A stretch of DNA of 64,000 nt, taken from Actinomycetales bacterium UBA1383. Its GTDB lineage: Bacteria; Actinomycetota; Actinomycetes; Actinomycetales; Actinomycetaceae. The DNA is taken from contig DBQX01000022.1 in the NCBI GenBank assembly GCA_002305415.1, forward strand, positions 1 to 64,000, read 5' to 3'. Shown here in pieces: positions 17,182 through 26,748 of this stretch (position 1 is its first letter; each line of letters opens with the position of its first letter). The position numbers and the translations under genes are program-made. Below the pieces are notes generated by a model. The model was not told where the DNA came from. It saw only the letters and a program-made list of their open reading frames with translations, and made no database searches.

Positions 17182-18620
17182 CCTCTCCCACCCCGGCGAC
17201 GAAGGCCGCGCCCCTGTCGCAGGAAGAGACGATCGCCTCGATCGGCCACTACAGCTACGGCTGGCACGACCCTGACGTCGCGGGCGCGTCGGCGCGCCGC
17301 GGGCTGAACGAGGACGTGGTCCGTGACATCTCGGCGCTGAAGGGCGAGCCGGAGTGGATGCTGCGCCGTCGCCTCCGTGGCCTGAAGCTCTTCGAGAAGA
17401 AGCCCCTGCCGCAGTGGGGTGCCGACCTGACCGGCATCGACTTCGACACCATCAAGTACTTCGTCCGCTCCACCGAGAAGCAGGCCACCACGTGGGACGA
17501 ACTGCCGGAGGACATCAAGCGCACCTACGACCGTCTCGGGATCCCGGAGGCCGAGAAGCAGCGGCTGGTGGCGGGCGTGGCCGCCCAGTACGAGTCGGAG
17601 GTGGTCTACCACCAGATCCAGGAGGAGCTCGAGGCCCAGGGCGTCATCTTCCTGGACACCGACACGGGCCTCAAGGAGCACCCGGAGATCTTCGAGGAGT
17701 ACTTCGGCACGGTCATCCCGGTGGGCGACAACAAGTTCGCGTCCCTGAACACGGCGGTCTGGTCCGGTGGCTCGTTCGTGTACGTGCCGCCGGGCGTGCA
17801 CGTCGAGATCCCGCTCCAGGCCTACTTCCGGATCAACACCGAGAACATGGGGCAGTTCGAGCGCACCCTGATCATCGCGGACGAGGGCTCCTACGTGCAC
17901 TACGTCGAGGGTTGCACCGCGCCGATCTACTCCTCGGACTCGCTGCACTCCGCGGTGGTGGAGATCATCGTGAAGAAGGACGCCCGCGTCCGGTACACCA
18001 CCATCCAGAACTGGTCCACGAACGTCTACAACCTGGTGACCAAGCGCGCCACCGTCGAGGCGGGCGGCACCATGGAGTGGGTGGACGGCAACATCGGGTC
18101 CAAGGTGACCATGAAGTACCCGGCCGTGTACCTCATGGGCGAGCACGCCCGCGGCGAGACCCTCTCCATCGCGTTCGCGGGTGAGGGCCAGCACCAGGAC
18201 ACGGGGTCGAAGATGGTGCACCTGGCGCCCCACACCTCGTCGTCGATCATCTCGAAGTCCGTGGCCCGCGGCGGCGGCCGTGCCTCCTACCGCGGTCTCG
18301 TCCAGGTGATGGAGACGGCGCCGCACTCGAAGTCGAACGTGCTGTGCGACGCCCTCCTCGTGGACACCATCTCCCGCTCCGACACCTATCCGTACGTCGA
18401 CGTCCGGGTGGACGACGTCGAGATGGGGCACGAGGCCACCGTCTCGAAGGTGTCCGAGGAGCAGCTGTTCTACCTGATGAGCCGTGGGCTCGAGGAGACC
18501 GAGGCGATGGCGATGATCGTGCGGGGCTTCGTCGAGCCCATCGCGCGCGAGCTCCCGATGGAGTACGCCCTCGAACTGAACCGGCTCATCGAGCTGCAGA
18601 TGGAAGGAGCGGTCGGCTGA
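17178..18620 (+). CDS. sufB: Fe-S cluster assembly scaffold SufB
   Basis: 480 aa from the ATG overlapping the sufR stop; GGAAGG precedes it. It has the SufB beta-helix core, with FVYVPPGVHVEIPLQAYFR and VEGCTAPIYSSDSLHSAVVE, and the C-terminal SufBD helical block. No intein interrupts it, unlike mycobacterial SufB. SufB with SufC and SufD forms the SufBC2D scaffold that builds [Fe-S] clusters. sufD follows with a 1-base overlap. Confidence 0.96.
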   Translation: MTSPTPATKAAPLSQEETIASIGHYSYGWHDPDVAGASARRGLNEDVVRDISALKGEPEWMLRRRLRGLKLFEKKPLPQWGADLTGIDFDTIKYFVRSTEKQATTWDELPEDIKRTYDRLGIPEAEKQRLVAGVAAQYESEVVYHQIQEELEAQGVIFLDTDTGLKEHPEIFEEYFGTVIPVGDNKFASLNTAVWSGGSFVYVPPGVHVEIPLQAYFRINTENMGQFERTLIIADEGSYVHYVEGCTAPIYSSDSLHSAVVEIIVKKDARVRYTTIQNWSTNVYNLVTKRATVEAGGTMEWVDGNIGSKVTMKYPAVYLMGEHARGETLSIAFAGEGQHQDTGSKMVHLAPHTSSSIISKSVARGGGRASYRGLVQVMETAPHSKSNVLCDALLVDTISRSDTYPYVDVRVDDVEMGHEATVSKVSEEQLFYLMSRGLEETEAMAMIVRGFVEPIARELPMEYALELNRLIELQMEGAVG

Positions 18621-19792
18621 TGGAGGCGACCACACTGGATCACTCGCGCGCCGCCCTCGTGGGCGCGCACTCCCACGGGGCCATCCCGCAGGTGGACCGG
18701 GCGGAGCGGCCGGCATCCTTCGACGTCGCCGCCTTCGCCTTCCCGACCGGCCGGGAGGAGGAGTGGCGCTTCACCCCGGTGGAGACCCTCATCGAACTGA
18801 TGGACCCCTCCGGGCCGGCCGCGCGGCTCCGACTGGACGCCGTCGTCCCCGATGGCGTCACCCTCGACGAGCTCCTCCCTGACGAGGCGCGCGCCCGGTC
18901 CCCGTTCCCGCCCGGTGACCGGCCGGCGGCGGTCGCGGTCGCCGCGTCGGGGGGCGCCCTGCACGTGGACGTGCCCGCGGGCTGGAGCGGGGACCCCGTC
19001 ACGCTCACGCTCACGGGTGACGGCGGCCGGGTCTTCGGCCACCTCGCGGTCGAGGTGGGTCCCAACGCGAACGCGGTGGTGGTGCTGCGCCACGTCGGCA
19101 CGGCCCGCTACTCCGCCCGTGTCGACCTGACCGTCGGGGAGGGCGCCCACGTCACCTTCGTCACCCTGCAGGAGTGGGACGACGACGCGGTCCACCTCGC
19201 GGAGAACGCTGTCGCCGTGGCCAAGGACGCGACCGTCAAGCACGTCGTCGTGACGCTGGGCGGCGCGCTGGCACGCGTCAACACCTCGGCGCGCTTCACG
19301 GGGAGGGGAGCCACCCTCGAGCTGCTCGGCCTCTACTTCACGGATGCCGGCCAGCACCAGGAACACCGGTTGTTCGTGGACCACGCCGTGCCCTCCTGCG
19401 TCTCCCGCGCCACGTACAAGGGTGCGCTGCAGGGCGAGGGTGCCCACTCCGTGTGGGTCGGCGACGTCCTGATCCGCAAGGAGGCCGAGGGCACCGACAC
19501 GTACGAGCTCAACCGCAACCTCGTCCTCACCGAGGGCGCCCGGGCCGACTCGGTGCCGAACCTGGAGATCGAGACCGGCGAGATCGAGGGGGCCGGCCAC
19601 GCGTCGGCCACCGGGCGGTTCGACGACGAGCAGCTCTTCTACCTGCGCGCACGCGGCATCCCGGAGGCCGAGGCCAGACGCCTCGTCGTCCGCGGGTTCT
19701 TCGCGGAGCTCATCGCGCAGATCGGGCTGCCCGACCTGCAGGAGCGCCTCATGGACGCCGTGGAGGCCGAGCTCGGGCGGATGCCCGCATGA
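18620..19792 (+). CDS. sufD: Fe-S cluster assembly protein SufD
   Basis: 390 aa from the ATG at 18620, which shares one base with the sufB stop. The N-terminal helical region contains the conserved REEEWRFTPV motif (about residue 40). The beta-helix core carries HQEHRLFVDHAVP and SRATYKGALQG, and the C-terminus has RARGIPEAEARRLVVRGFF. It is the second SUF scaffold subunit and contributes a histidine to the SufB-SufD cluster-building interface. Confidence 0.95.
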   Translation: MEATTLDHSRAALVGAHSHGAIPQVDRAERPASFDVAAFAFPTGREEEWRFTPVETLIELMDPSGPAARLRLDAVVPDGVTLDELLPDEARARSPFPPGDRPAAVAVAASGGALHVDVPAGWSGDPVTLTLTGDGGRVFGHLAVEVGPNANAVVVLRHVGTARYSARVDLTVGEGAHVTFVTLQEWDDDAVHLAENAVAVAKDATVKHVVVTLGGALARVNTSARFTGRGATLELLGLYFTDAGQHQEHRLFVDHAVPSCVSRATYKGALQGEGAHSVWVGDVLIRKEAEGTDTYELNRNLVLTEGARADSVPNLEIETGEIEGAGHASATGRFDDEQLFYLRARGIPEAEARRLVVRGFFAELIAQIGLPDLQERLMDAVEAELGRMPA

Positions 19793-20112
19793 GCGCCCGG
19801 TTCGCGTGCGCGGTCGGGGACCTCGCCCCCGGAGAGGTGGCGCGCGTGGAGTTCCCGGGCCTCGCCGTCGCCGTGGTGCGGGATGAGGACGGCGTCTTCC
19901 ACGCGCTGGAGGACCGCTGCACCCACGGGAACGTCAACCTCTCCGACGGTGAGGTCGACGGCTGCACCATCGAGTGCTGGCTGCACGGCTCCACCTTCGA
20001 CCTGCGCACCGGCAGGCCACTGTCCCTCCCCGCCACGAAGCCCGTCACCGTGTACCCCGTCACCGTGGCGGACGGGCGCGTGTTCGTGGACGCCCCCACC
20101 CCTACCACCTGA
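19789..20112 (+). CDS. Rieske-type [2Fe-2S] ferredoxin in the suf operon
   Basis: 107 aa. The Rieske motif is complete: C44-T-H46 ... C63-W-L-H66, with GNVNLSDGEVDG between the ligand pairs. It is a small soluble Rieske protein without membrane segment or oxygenase domain, resembling NirD-like and biphenyl-dioxygenase ferredoxins. It overlaps sufD by 4 bases and precedes sufC. A Rieske ferredoxin between sufD and sufC is typical of actinobacterial SUF operons. A role as electron donor in cluster assembly or as a stability sensor is inferred. Confidence 0.9.
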   Translation: MSARFACAVGDLAPGEVARVEFPGLAVAVVRDEDGVFHALEDRCTHGNVNLSDGEVDGCTIECWLHGSTFDLRTGRPLSLPATKPVTVYPVTVADGRVFVDAPTPTT

Positions 20113-20123
20113 GAAGGAAGAAC

Positions 20124-20882
20124 GTGTCGACACTCGAGATCAAGGACCTGCGGGTGCAGGTCGAGACCAACGAGGGCGCCAAGCAGATCCTGCGTGGCGT
20201 GAACCTCACGGTGAACTCCGGCGAGATCCACGCCATCATGGGCCCGAACGGCTCCGGGAAGTCCACTCTCGCGTACTCCATCGCCGGGCACCCCAAGTAC
20301 GAGGTCACCGGTGGCGAGGTGCTCCTGGACGGGGAGAACCTCCTGGAGATGAGCGTGGACGAGCGCGCCCGTGCGGGACTGTTCCTCGCCATGCAGTACC
20401 CGGTCGAGGTGCCGGGCGTGACGGTCTCCAACTTCCTCCGCACCGCCAAGACCGCGCTCGACGGCGAGGCCCCGCCGCTGCGGCACTGGGTGAAGGAGGT
20501 CCGTGAGGCGATGAAGCGGCTGCGGATGGACCCGGAGATGGCACAGCGGGATGTCAACGCGGGCTTCTCCGGTGGTGAGAAGAAGCGCAACGAGATCCTC
20601 CAGCTCGAACTGCTGAAGCCCCGGTTCGCGGTGCTCGACGAGACCGACTCCGGTCTCGACGTCGACGCGCTGCGGATCGTCTCCGAGGGGGTGAACCGGG
20701 TCCACCGGACCACGGACGCCGGGATCATCCTCATCACCCACTACACCCGCATCCTGCAGTACATCCGGCCGGACTTCGTCCACGTGTTCGTCGACGGCAG
20801 GGTCGCGGAGCAGGGCGGCCCCGAGCTCGCCGACCGGCTGGAGTCCGAGGGCTACGACCGCTACGTGGGCGCCGGCGTCTGA
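20124..20882 (+). CDS. sufC: Fe-S cluster assembly ATPase SufC
   Basis: 252 aa. The start is GTG 20124, preceded by GAAGGAAG. Walker A is GPNGSGKST (about residues 37-45); the signature region is FSGGEKKRNEIL, characteristic of SufC rather than general ABC ATPases; Walker B is VLDETDSGLD. SufC powers conformational change in the SufBC2D complex. sufS starts on the last base of its stop. Confidence 0.96.
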   Translation: MSTLEIKDLRVQVETNEGAKQILRGVNLTVNSGEIHAIMGPNGSGKSTLAYSIAGHPKYEVTGGEVLLDGENLLEMSVDERARAGLFLAMQYPVEVPGVTVSNFLRTAKTALDGEAPPLRHWVKEVREAMKRLRMDPEMAQRDVNAGFSGGEKKRNEILQLELLKPRFAVLDETDSGLDVDALRIVSEGVNRVHRTTDAGIILITHYTRILQYIRPDFVHVFVDGRVAEQGGPELADRLESEGYDRYVGAGV

Positions 20883-22165
20883 TGATGGCGGTGCCGGGCC
20901 GGACGGGCTCACTGGATGCCGGTGAGCTCTCCGTGCGCGCCGACTTCCCGATCCTGGGCCGCACGGTCCGCGGGAAGCCGCTCGTGTACCTCGACTCCGC
21001 GGCCACCGCCCAGAAGCCGCGGGTGGTGATCGAGGCGGAGAAGACGTTCTACGAGCGCAGCAACGCCGCGGTGCACCGGGGCGCGCACGCGCTGGCGGAG
21101 GAGGCGACCGAGGTCTACGAGTCCGCCCGGGCGCACCTCGCCGCGTTCGTGGGCGGGCGACCGGACGAGCTGCTCTGGACGAAGAACGCCACCGAGGGGC
21201 TCAACGTCCTCGCCTACGCGCTGTTGAACGCGACCCTCGACGGCGGCCGGTTCGCGCTGCGTCCCGGGGATGAGATCGTCGTCACGGAGGCGGAGCACCA
21301 CTCCAACCTCGTGCCGTGGCAGCAGCTCGCGCGCCGGACCGGCGCCCGCTTCCGGTGGCTCCGCCTCCACGACGACGGTCGCATCGACACGTCCAGCCTC
21401 GACGTGATCACCGAGCGGACCCGCGTGGTCGCGTTCACGCACGTGTCGAACGTCACTGGCGCGATCTCGCCGGTGTCCGAGATCGTGGCGGCCGCCCGGG
21501 CCGTGGGCGCTCTCACGGTCCTGGACGCCTGCCAGTCCGCGCCCCACCTGCCCCTCGACGTGCGCGCCCTCGGTGTCGACGCCGTGGCGATCTCCGGGCA
21601 CAAGCTGCTCGGTCCCACCGGCGTGGGTGCCGTGTGGGTCCGTGCCGACGTGCTCGCGGACCTCCCGCCGGTGATCACGGGCGGTTCGACCGTCCAGGTC
21701 GTGACGATGGAGGAGACGAGCTTCATGCCCCCGCCGGCCCGGTTCGAGGGCGGCACCCAGATGATCGCCCAGATCGCGGGCCTGGACGCCGCGATCGGCT
21801 ATCTCGAGGGCCTCGGCATGGAGCGGGTCGCCGCCCACGAGGCCGGCCTCACGGAGCGGCTGGTCCAGGGAGTGGGCGCCGTCGACGGCGTCCGCATCCT
21901 CGGGCCGGCGAGTGCCGGGGGCCGGGTGGGACTGGTCGCGTTCGACGTCGACGGGGTGCATCCGCACGACGTCTCCCAGGTGCTGGACGACGACGGCATC
22001 GCGATACGGGTGGGCCACCACTGCGCCCAGCCGGTGCACCGGCGGCTGGGTGTGCACGCCTCCGCCCGGGCATCCGTGGCGGTCTACAACACCCTCGACG
22101 ACGTAGACTTCTTCGTCGAGAGGCTTGCCCGCGTGAGGGGGTTCTTCGGGGTGACGAATGGCTGA
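20882..22165 (+). CDS. sufS: Cysteine desulfurase SufS
   Basis: 427 aa. It is a group II (CsdB/SufS-like) PLP enzyme. PLP lysine K241 is in ISGHKLLGPTG, and the active-site cysteine C381 is in RVGHHCAQPVHRR, without the flexible long loop of group I IscS. It removes sulfur from L-cysteine to form a persulfide, passed here to SufU, whose gene overlaps by 8 bases. ATG codons at 20882 and 20885 are both possible starts. Confidence 0.95.
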   Translation: MMAVPGRTGSLDAGELSVRADFPILGRTVRGKPLVYLDSAATAQKPRVVIEAEKTFYERSNAAVHRGAHALAEEATEVYESARAHLAAFVGGRPDELLWTKNATEGLNVLAYALLNATLDGGRFALRPGDEIVVTEAEHHSNLVPWQQLARRTGARFRWLRLHDDGRIDTSSLDVITERTRVVAFTHVSNVTGAISPVSEIVAAARAVGALTVLDACQSAPHLPLDVRALGVDAVAISGHKLLGPTGVGAVWVRADVLADLPPVITGGSTVQVVTMEETSFMPPPARFEGGTQMIAQIAGLDAAIGYLEGLGMERVAAHEAGLTERLVQGVGAVDGVRILGPASAGGRVGLVAFDVDGVHPHDVSQVLDDDGIAIRVGHHCAQPVHRRLGVHASARASVAVYNTLDDVDFFVERLARVRGFFGVTNG

Positions 22166-22625
22166 CCTGGAACAGCTCTACCAGCAGGTGATCATGGACC
22201 ACGCCCGCTCCCGCCACGGGTCCGGGCTCCTCGAGGACTGGGACGGCGAGTCCGTCCAGGTCAATCCGACGTGCGGGGACCAGGTCCGCCTCCGTGTCCG
22301 GCTGGACCGTACCGCCGCACCCCGGGTCGCCGCCATCGGGTGGGAGGGGCAGGGATGCTCGATCTCGATGGCATCGCTCTCGCTGATGCACGATCTCGCC
22401 GTGGGCCGCACGCTCGCCGAGGTGGACGAGCTGAACGAACTCTTCCTCGAGATGATGCACACGCGCGGTGGCTTCGACGAGGACAAGGCGGACCGCCTCG
22501 AGGACGCGGCCGCCCTCGAGGGCGTCTCTCGGTTCCCGGCGCGCGTCAAGTGTGCCCTGCTCGGCTGGATGGCCCTGCGTGCCGCCATCGCGCACGCCCT
22601 CGTGACCGATCCGGAGGATTCATGA
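22158..22625 (+). CDS. sufU: SufU zinc-dependent sulfurtransferase
   Basis: 155 aa. The zinc ligands of the SufU family are all present: C39 and D41 (TCGD), C67 (GQGCSISMAS) and C132 (RVKCALL). The insertion between the second and third cysteines that separates SufU from IscU is also visible. SufU accepts the persulfide from SufS. It overlaps sufS by 8 bases and the next gene by 4 bases. Confidence 0.94.
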   Translation: MADLEQLYQQVIMDHARSRHGSGLLEDWDGESVQVNPTCGDQVRLRVRLDRTAAPRVAAIGWEGQGCSISMASLSLMHDLAVGRTLAEVDELNELFLEMMHTRGGFDEDKADRLEDAAALEGVSRFPARVKCALLGWMALRAAIAHALVTDPEDS

Positions 22626-22948
22626 CCCAGCACCCCACTGCCCCCACCGCCGCCGATGTCGAGGAGGCACTTCGCGACGTCATCGACCCCGAGCTCGGCA
22701 TCAACATCGTCGACCTCGGGCTCGTCTACGGCGTGACGATCGACCAGTTCAACGACGCCGTCATCGACATGACCCTGACGTCTGCCGCGTGCCCGCTCAC
22801 CGACATGATCGAGGACCAGACCTCGATGGTGCTGGAGGGCCTCGTGCGCTCCGTCCGCATCAACTGGGTCTGGATGCCCCCGTGGGGCCCCGACAAGATC
22901 ACCCCTGACGGGCGCGAGCAACTGCGCGCCCTGGGGTTCAACGTCTGA
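22622..22948 (+). CDS. Metal-sulfur cluster assembly factor (DUF59/MIP18 family, SufT-like)
   Basis: 108 aa. It has the DUF59 core, with DVIDPELGINIVDLGLVYGV and the conserved cysteine in TSAACPLTDMI, about residue 57. These small proteins act in maturation or carrier steps of Fe-S proteins. It is the last gene of the suf operon, with 4-base overlap to sufU, and its stop shares one base with the next ATG. Confidence 0.92.
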   Translation: MTQHPTAPTAADVEEALRDVIDPELGINIVDLGLVYGVTIDQFNDAVIDMTLTSAACPLTDMIEDQTSMVLEGLVRSVRINWVWMPPWGPDKITPDGREQLRALGFNV

Positions 22949-24243
22949 TGCCCGCCCACGCCCGTCGCCTCCCGCGCCGCGTCTACCTCGTGCGGCGGAT
23001 CATGCTCGCGTTCGTGCTCGTGCTGGTGGTCGCCGTCGGGGCGTGGGCCGTCAGCCGCGTGCTCCCGGGTGGCGACGCCGTCGCGGACGCGACCGACACC
23101 CCGGCGGGCGTCACCGCGCCCACCGCCGCCACACCAACCCCGACGCCCACCCCGGATCCCGAGCCGGTGGTGTTCACCCTCGTCACGGCGGGCGACGTGC
23201 TGCCCCACGCGACCGTGAACCGCAACGCCGCCATCGAGGGCGGCTACGACTACGTGCCGCTCATGGAGCCGGTGCGGCCGTGGATCGAGAACGCGGACAT
23301 CGCGCTCTGCTCCCTCGAGGTGCCTCTTGCCCCGGCCGGCGAGGCCCCCAGCGCGTACCCGGTGTTCGGTGCACCCGAGCAGCTCATCAGCTCCCTCGGG
23401 GCGATCGGCTGGGACGGCTGCGCGACGGCGACCAACCACTCGCTGGACCGGGGCGTGCCGGGACTGGAGCGGACGCTCGAGGTCATGGACGCCGTCGGGC
23501 TGGGACACACCGGCACGGGCCGGTCGCCCGAGGAGACCGTGAGCGCACAGTTCTACGAGGTCGAGAAGGACGGCGCCACGCTCACGCTCGCGCACCTCTC
23601 CGCGACCACCTTCCACAACGACTACACCGACCCCTCCCAGTACTCCGACCACCTCCACGCCCTGGACGCCGCCCAGATCGTGGAACTCGCCCGCCAGGCG
23701 CGCGCCGGCGGGGCGGACATCGTGCTCTTCACCCCCCACTGGGGCCAGGAGTACTGGGACGAGCCCGACGGGCTGCAGCAGGACATCGCCGCCACGCTGG
23801 CCGCCTCCGGCCAGGTCGACCTCGTCCTCGGCGGGCACAGCCACGTGCCCCAGCCGCTCGTGAAGCTCGACGGCGGCCCCGACGGCGGCGGCATGTGGGT
23901 CGGCTACTCGATGGGCAACTTCCTGTCCAACCAGGACGAGAAGTGCTGCGACATCTCCACGGCCACCGGCCTGCTCCTGCGGAGCGATATCACCCTCAGC
24001 CCCGACGGCGACGCCACCGTGACAGCGGTGACCTGGTCGGGCGCCACCATCGACACCGCCGGCCGCCAGCGCCTCTACTCCATCCAGCAGCTCCGTGACG
24101 GCACGACCTTCCCCGACCTCACCCTGGGGCCCGAACGCGTGCAGGCACGCTGGGCGGACCTCGAGGCGGTCATGGGGCTGGACGCCTACCTGCCGGCCCC
24201 GCCGGAGCCGGGCGGCGCCGTCGTCACCGTGGTGCCGCGCTAG
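22948..24243 (+). CDS. CapA family protein (metallophosphatase-like fold), membrane anchored
   Basis: 431 aa. A basic N-terminus and one membrane segment (about residues 17-38) are followed by a Pro/Thr linker (PTPTPTPDPEP). The CapA/PgsA domain starts with LVTAGDVLPH and contains NHSLDRGVPGLERTLE, FTPHWGQEYW and LVLGGHSHVPQP, conserved in poly-gamma-glutamate capsule synthesis protein CapA. It is probably extracytoplasmic. No capB or capC lies nearby, so capsule synthesis is not supported here. The ATG shares a base with the preceding stop; the 3' end overlaps the convergent permease gene by 4 bases. Confidence 0.85.
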   Translation: MPAHARRLPRRVYLVRRIMLAFVLVLVVAVGAWAVSRVLPGGDAVADATDTPAGVTAPTAATPTPTPTPDPEPVVFTLVTAGDVLPHATVNRNAAIEGGYDYVPLMEPVRPWIENADIALCSLEVPLAPAGEAPSAYPVFGAPEQLISSLGAIGWDGCATATNHSLDRGVPGLERTLEVMDAVGLGHTGTGRSPEETVSAQFYEVEKDGATLTLAHLSATTFHNDYTDPSQYSDHLHALDAAQIVELARQARAGGADIVLFTPHWGQEYWDEPDGLQQDIAATLAASGQVDLVLGGHSHVPQPLVKLDGGPDGGGMWVGYSMGNFLSNQDEKCCDISTATGLLLRSDITLSPDGDATVTAVTWSGATIDTAGRQRLYSIQQLRDGTTFPDLTLGPERVQARWADLEAVMGLDAYLPAPPEPGGAVVTVVPR

Positions 24244-25715
24244 AAGGCCGAGGTGCCCGTCGCCACCTGCACGACGAATGCCACGGCCATGGCGGCGAGG
24301 GCGCCGAGGACGACCAGTTCGAAGGGCTTGAACACCGTGCGGTCACCGACCTCCCGCCGTGCCTTCACGTAGAGGGGGACGAGCACGAAGTACACCGCGG
24401 CGGACGGGAGAAGGTAGTCCCGGCCGGCGTACATGAGCCAGATCGTGTAGAGCACCGCGATCAGCCCCACGACGCGTTCATAGGTGACCGACTTCCCCTG
24501 CGTGATCCGCTCGTTCTGCCACGCCGTCTTGAGCTGGAAGAGCGCTGACCAGAGGTAGGGGATCAGGATGGTGCCGGAGGCGAGGAAGATCAGGAACTCG
24601 TAGGTGCTCGAGGAGAAGTACGTGAGGATGAGGGTGACCTGTGCGGCGATGTTCGAGGTCCACAGTGCCACCGGCGGGGTGCCCCGGTCGTTGAGGCGCC
24701 CGAAGGACCTCGGCATGACGCCCTCCTCGGCAGGCACACGCAGGATCTCGGTGGCGAGCAGCACCCAGGACAGCAGAACGCCGAGCAGGGAGACGATGAG
24801 GCCGGCGGAGATGAACCCCGCCCCCCACGGACCGACGGCGGCCGCGAACACCCCGGCGAGCGACGGGTCGGCGAGCCCCGACACGTCCGTCTGGGACATG
24901 ATGCCGTAGGACATGATGTTGACCAGCACGTAGAGCGCGAGGACGAAGAGGAAGCCGATGACGGTGGCCTTCCCGACGTCGCTGCGGCGGCGCGCACGCT
25001 CGGAGAACACGGCCGCGCCCTCCACCCCGGAGAACACCCAGACGGTGATGAGCATCATCGCCACGACCTGGGCCATCGTGCCGCCGAGAGGCAGGAGTTC
25101 GGTGCCGCCGTCGGCATAGACCTGCGTGGCGGTGCCCCAGACATCCGCGGTCAGGAAGTCGAGCCGGAAGGCGAAGATTCCGACGACGACGAAGGTCACG
25201 AGCGGGACGACCTTGGCGATGGTGACGATGACGTTGACGACCGCGGCCTCCTGGACGCCCCGCAGGACCAGGACGTACACCACCCACAGGACCACGGAGG
25301 TGAAGGCGATCGAGGGGAGCGTGTTCCCGCCCACGAAGGAGGGGATGAAGGTCCCGATCGCGGACCCGAGGAGCACGAGGAAGGCGACGTTGCCGATCCA
25401 GGCCCCGATCCAGTACCCGATCGCCGAGCAGTACCCGATGAAGTTGCCGAACCCGGCGCGGGCGTACCCGTACACGCCGCCGTTCACCTCGGGGAAGCGG
25501 TTCGCGAGGGACTGGTAGGTGAAGGCGAGCATCAGCATGCCGACACCGGTGAGGGCCCAGCCGATGAGGAGCGGGCCGAGCGCGGCGGCGCGGGCCATCT
25601 GGGACGGGAGGCCGAAGATGCCCCCGCCGATCATGGACCCGACCACGAGCGCGGTCAGGGCGGGAACTGAAAGACCCCTGGAATTCGTGACGGTGGTGTG
25701 GGTCGACTGCGACAC
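24240..25715 (-). CDS. APC-superfamily basic amino acid antiporter (ArcD-like)
   Basis: 491 aa with about 12-13 membrane segments. The N-terminal VVGSMIGGGIFGLPSQMA is the substrate-binding GSxxGxGIF loop of APA transporters, and FPEVNGGVYGYARAGFG and the Glu in VWVFSGVEGAAVFSERAR match arginine:ornithine antiporters. It would exchange basic amino acids across the membrane. No arcA, arcB or arcC is close by, so a deiminase-pathway role is not supported by context. Confidence 0.87.
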   Translation of the reverse strand: MSQSTHTTVTNSRGLSVPALTALVVGSMIGGGIFGLPSQMARAAALGPLLIGWALTGVGMLMLAFTYQSLANRFPEVNGGVYGYARAGFGNFIGYCSAIGYWIGAWIGNVAFLVLLGSAIGTFIPSFVGGNTLPSIAFTSVVLWVVYVLVLRGVQEAAVVNVIVTIAKVVPLVTFVVVGIFAFRLDFLTADVWGTATQVYADGGTELLPLGGTMAQVVAMMLITVWVFSGVEGAAVFSERARRRSDVGKATVIGFLFVLALYVLVNIMSYGIMSQTDVSGLADPSLAGVFAAAVGPWGAGFISAGLIVSLLGVLLSWVLLATEILRVPAEEGVMPRSFGRLNDRGTPPVALWTSNIAAQVTLILTYFSSSTYEFLIFLASGTILIPYLWSALFQLKTAWQNERITQGKSVTYERVVGLIAVLYTIWLMYAGRDYLLPSAAVYFVLVPLYVKARREVGDRTVFKPFELVVLGALAAMAVAFVVQVATGTSAF

Positions 25716-25841
25716 GGAGTCTCCTGGCGCTGCTCGGGCGTGCGACGGTGCACTGTCATCAGGCTAGCGGCTGGGTGGGCTCGCGCGGGGCGGATTGGTA
25801 CACCCGTACCGGACGGCATTGGACAGCCGTCCCGGGCGTGC

Positions 25842-26726
25842 TCAGAGATCGGCGCCGCTCATCGAGAACGTGTCGCACGACTGTACGGTCCCGCCCTCGT
25901 ACCCGGTGGCGAACCAGCGCATGCGCTGCTCCGAGGTGCCGTGGGTGAACGTCTCCGGGAAGGCGCGTCCCTGCGTCATCTCCTGGATCCTGTCGTCACC
26001 GACGGCGGCCGCCGCGGTCAGTGCGTCCTCCAGCTGCGCACGCGTCGGTGGCTCGAGGAAGGTCACGCCAGTCTCCGGGTCCACCGTGCTCGCGGCGTGG
26101 CGGACCCACATGCCCGCGAGGCAGTCGGCCTGCAACTCGAGGCGCACCGCACCGGACTCCGGCCCGGTGTCGCGCAGGTTGACCTGCGCCATGTAGCCGA
26201 GCTGGTTCTGGATGTGGTGACCCCACTCGTGGGCCACGATGTACTCCTGCGCCAGTGGCGCGTTCTCGGCGCCGAGCTGGGTCTCGAGGGTGTCGAAGAA
26301 GGAGACGTCGAGATAGACGGTCTGGTCCGCCGGGCAGTAGAACGGGCCCGTCGCCGACGACGCCTGGCCGCAGGCGGTGTTCACCGACGCCTCGAACACG
26401 GTGAAGCCCGGCATCTCGTAGCGCACGCCCGCCTGCTGGGGGAGCGCCTGCTCCCAGAGCGCGTCGAGGGACTCGGCGGTGGCGACCATGCGGCACTCGA
26501 CGTACTGGTTGGCCGCGTCCGCGTCCACGCAGTGCGACAGGTCGATCGTGCCGCCGCTCGCCGTGTCCGTCGAGGAGCCGCCCAGGACTCCCGACAGGTC
26601 GACGCCGGTGAACATGAAGATGATGAGCGCGATGAGGCCACCGATGCCGCCGACTGCCGCCCCCCGGCCGCCACGTGAGGTCTTGACGCGATTGGGGTCG
26701 AGCTGGATGCCCTCGTTGAAAGTCAT
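25842..26726 (-). CDS. Neutral zinc metallopeptidase (YpfJ-like), membrane anchored
   Basis: 294 aa from ATG 26726, with GGAGG four bases upstream. It has a Gly-rich basic start, one membrane segment (about residues 25-42), then an extracytoplasmic domain with the zinc motif H166-E-W-G-H170 and a third ligand region LELQAD (E197). Cysteine pairs (C66/C78, C119/C131) suggest disulfides. It belongs to the putative neutral zinc metallopeptidase family; the substrate is unknown. Confidence 0.9.
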   Translation of the reverse strand: MTFNEGIQLDPNRVKTSRGGRGAAVGGIGGLIALIIFMFTGVDLSGVLGGSSTDTASGGTIDLSHCVDADAANQYVECRMVATAESLDALWEQALPQQAGVRYEMPGFTVFEASVNTACGQASSATGPFYCPADQTVYLDVSFFDTLETQLGAENAPLAQEYIVAHEWGHHIQNQLGYMAQVNLRDTGPESGAVRLELQADCLAGMWVRHAASTVDPETGVTFLEPPTRAQLEDALTAAAAVGDDRIQEMTQGRAFPETFTHGTSEQRMRWFATGYEGGTVQSCDTFSMSGADL

Positions 26727-26730
26727 GGCA

Positions 26731-26748
26731 CCTCCCACGATTAGCATA
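26731..26748 (-). promoter_or_regulatory. Promoter and RBS of the zinc metallopeptidase
   Basis: On the minus strand TATGCT (26748-26743) is a good -10 box. It is followed by GGAGG (26735-26731) and the ATG at 26726, giving a very short leader with an SD sequence. Confidence 0.5.

Noticed and set aside
22948..24243. Poly-gamma-glutamate capsule locus
   Set aside because: CapA-like protein only; no capB or capC ligase genes are adjacent.
24240..25715. Arginine deiminase cluster
   Set aside because: The antiporter is ArcD-like, but no arcA, arcB or arcC gene is present nearby.
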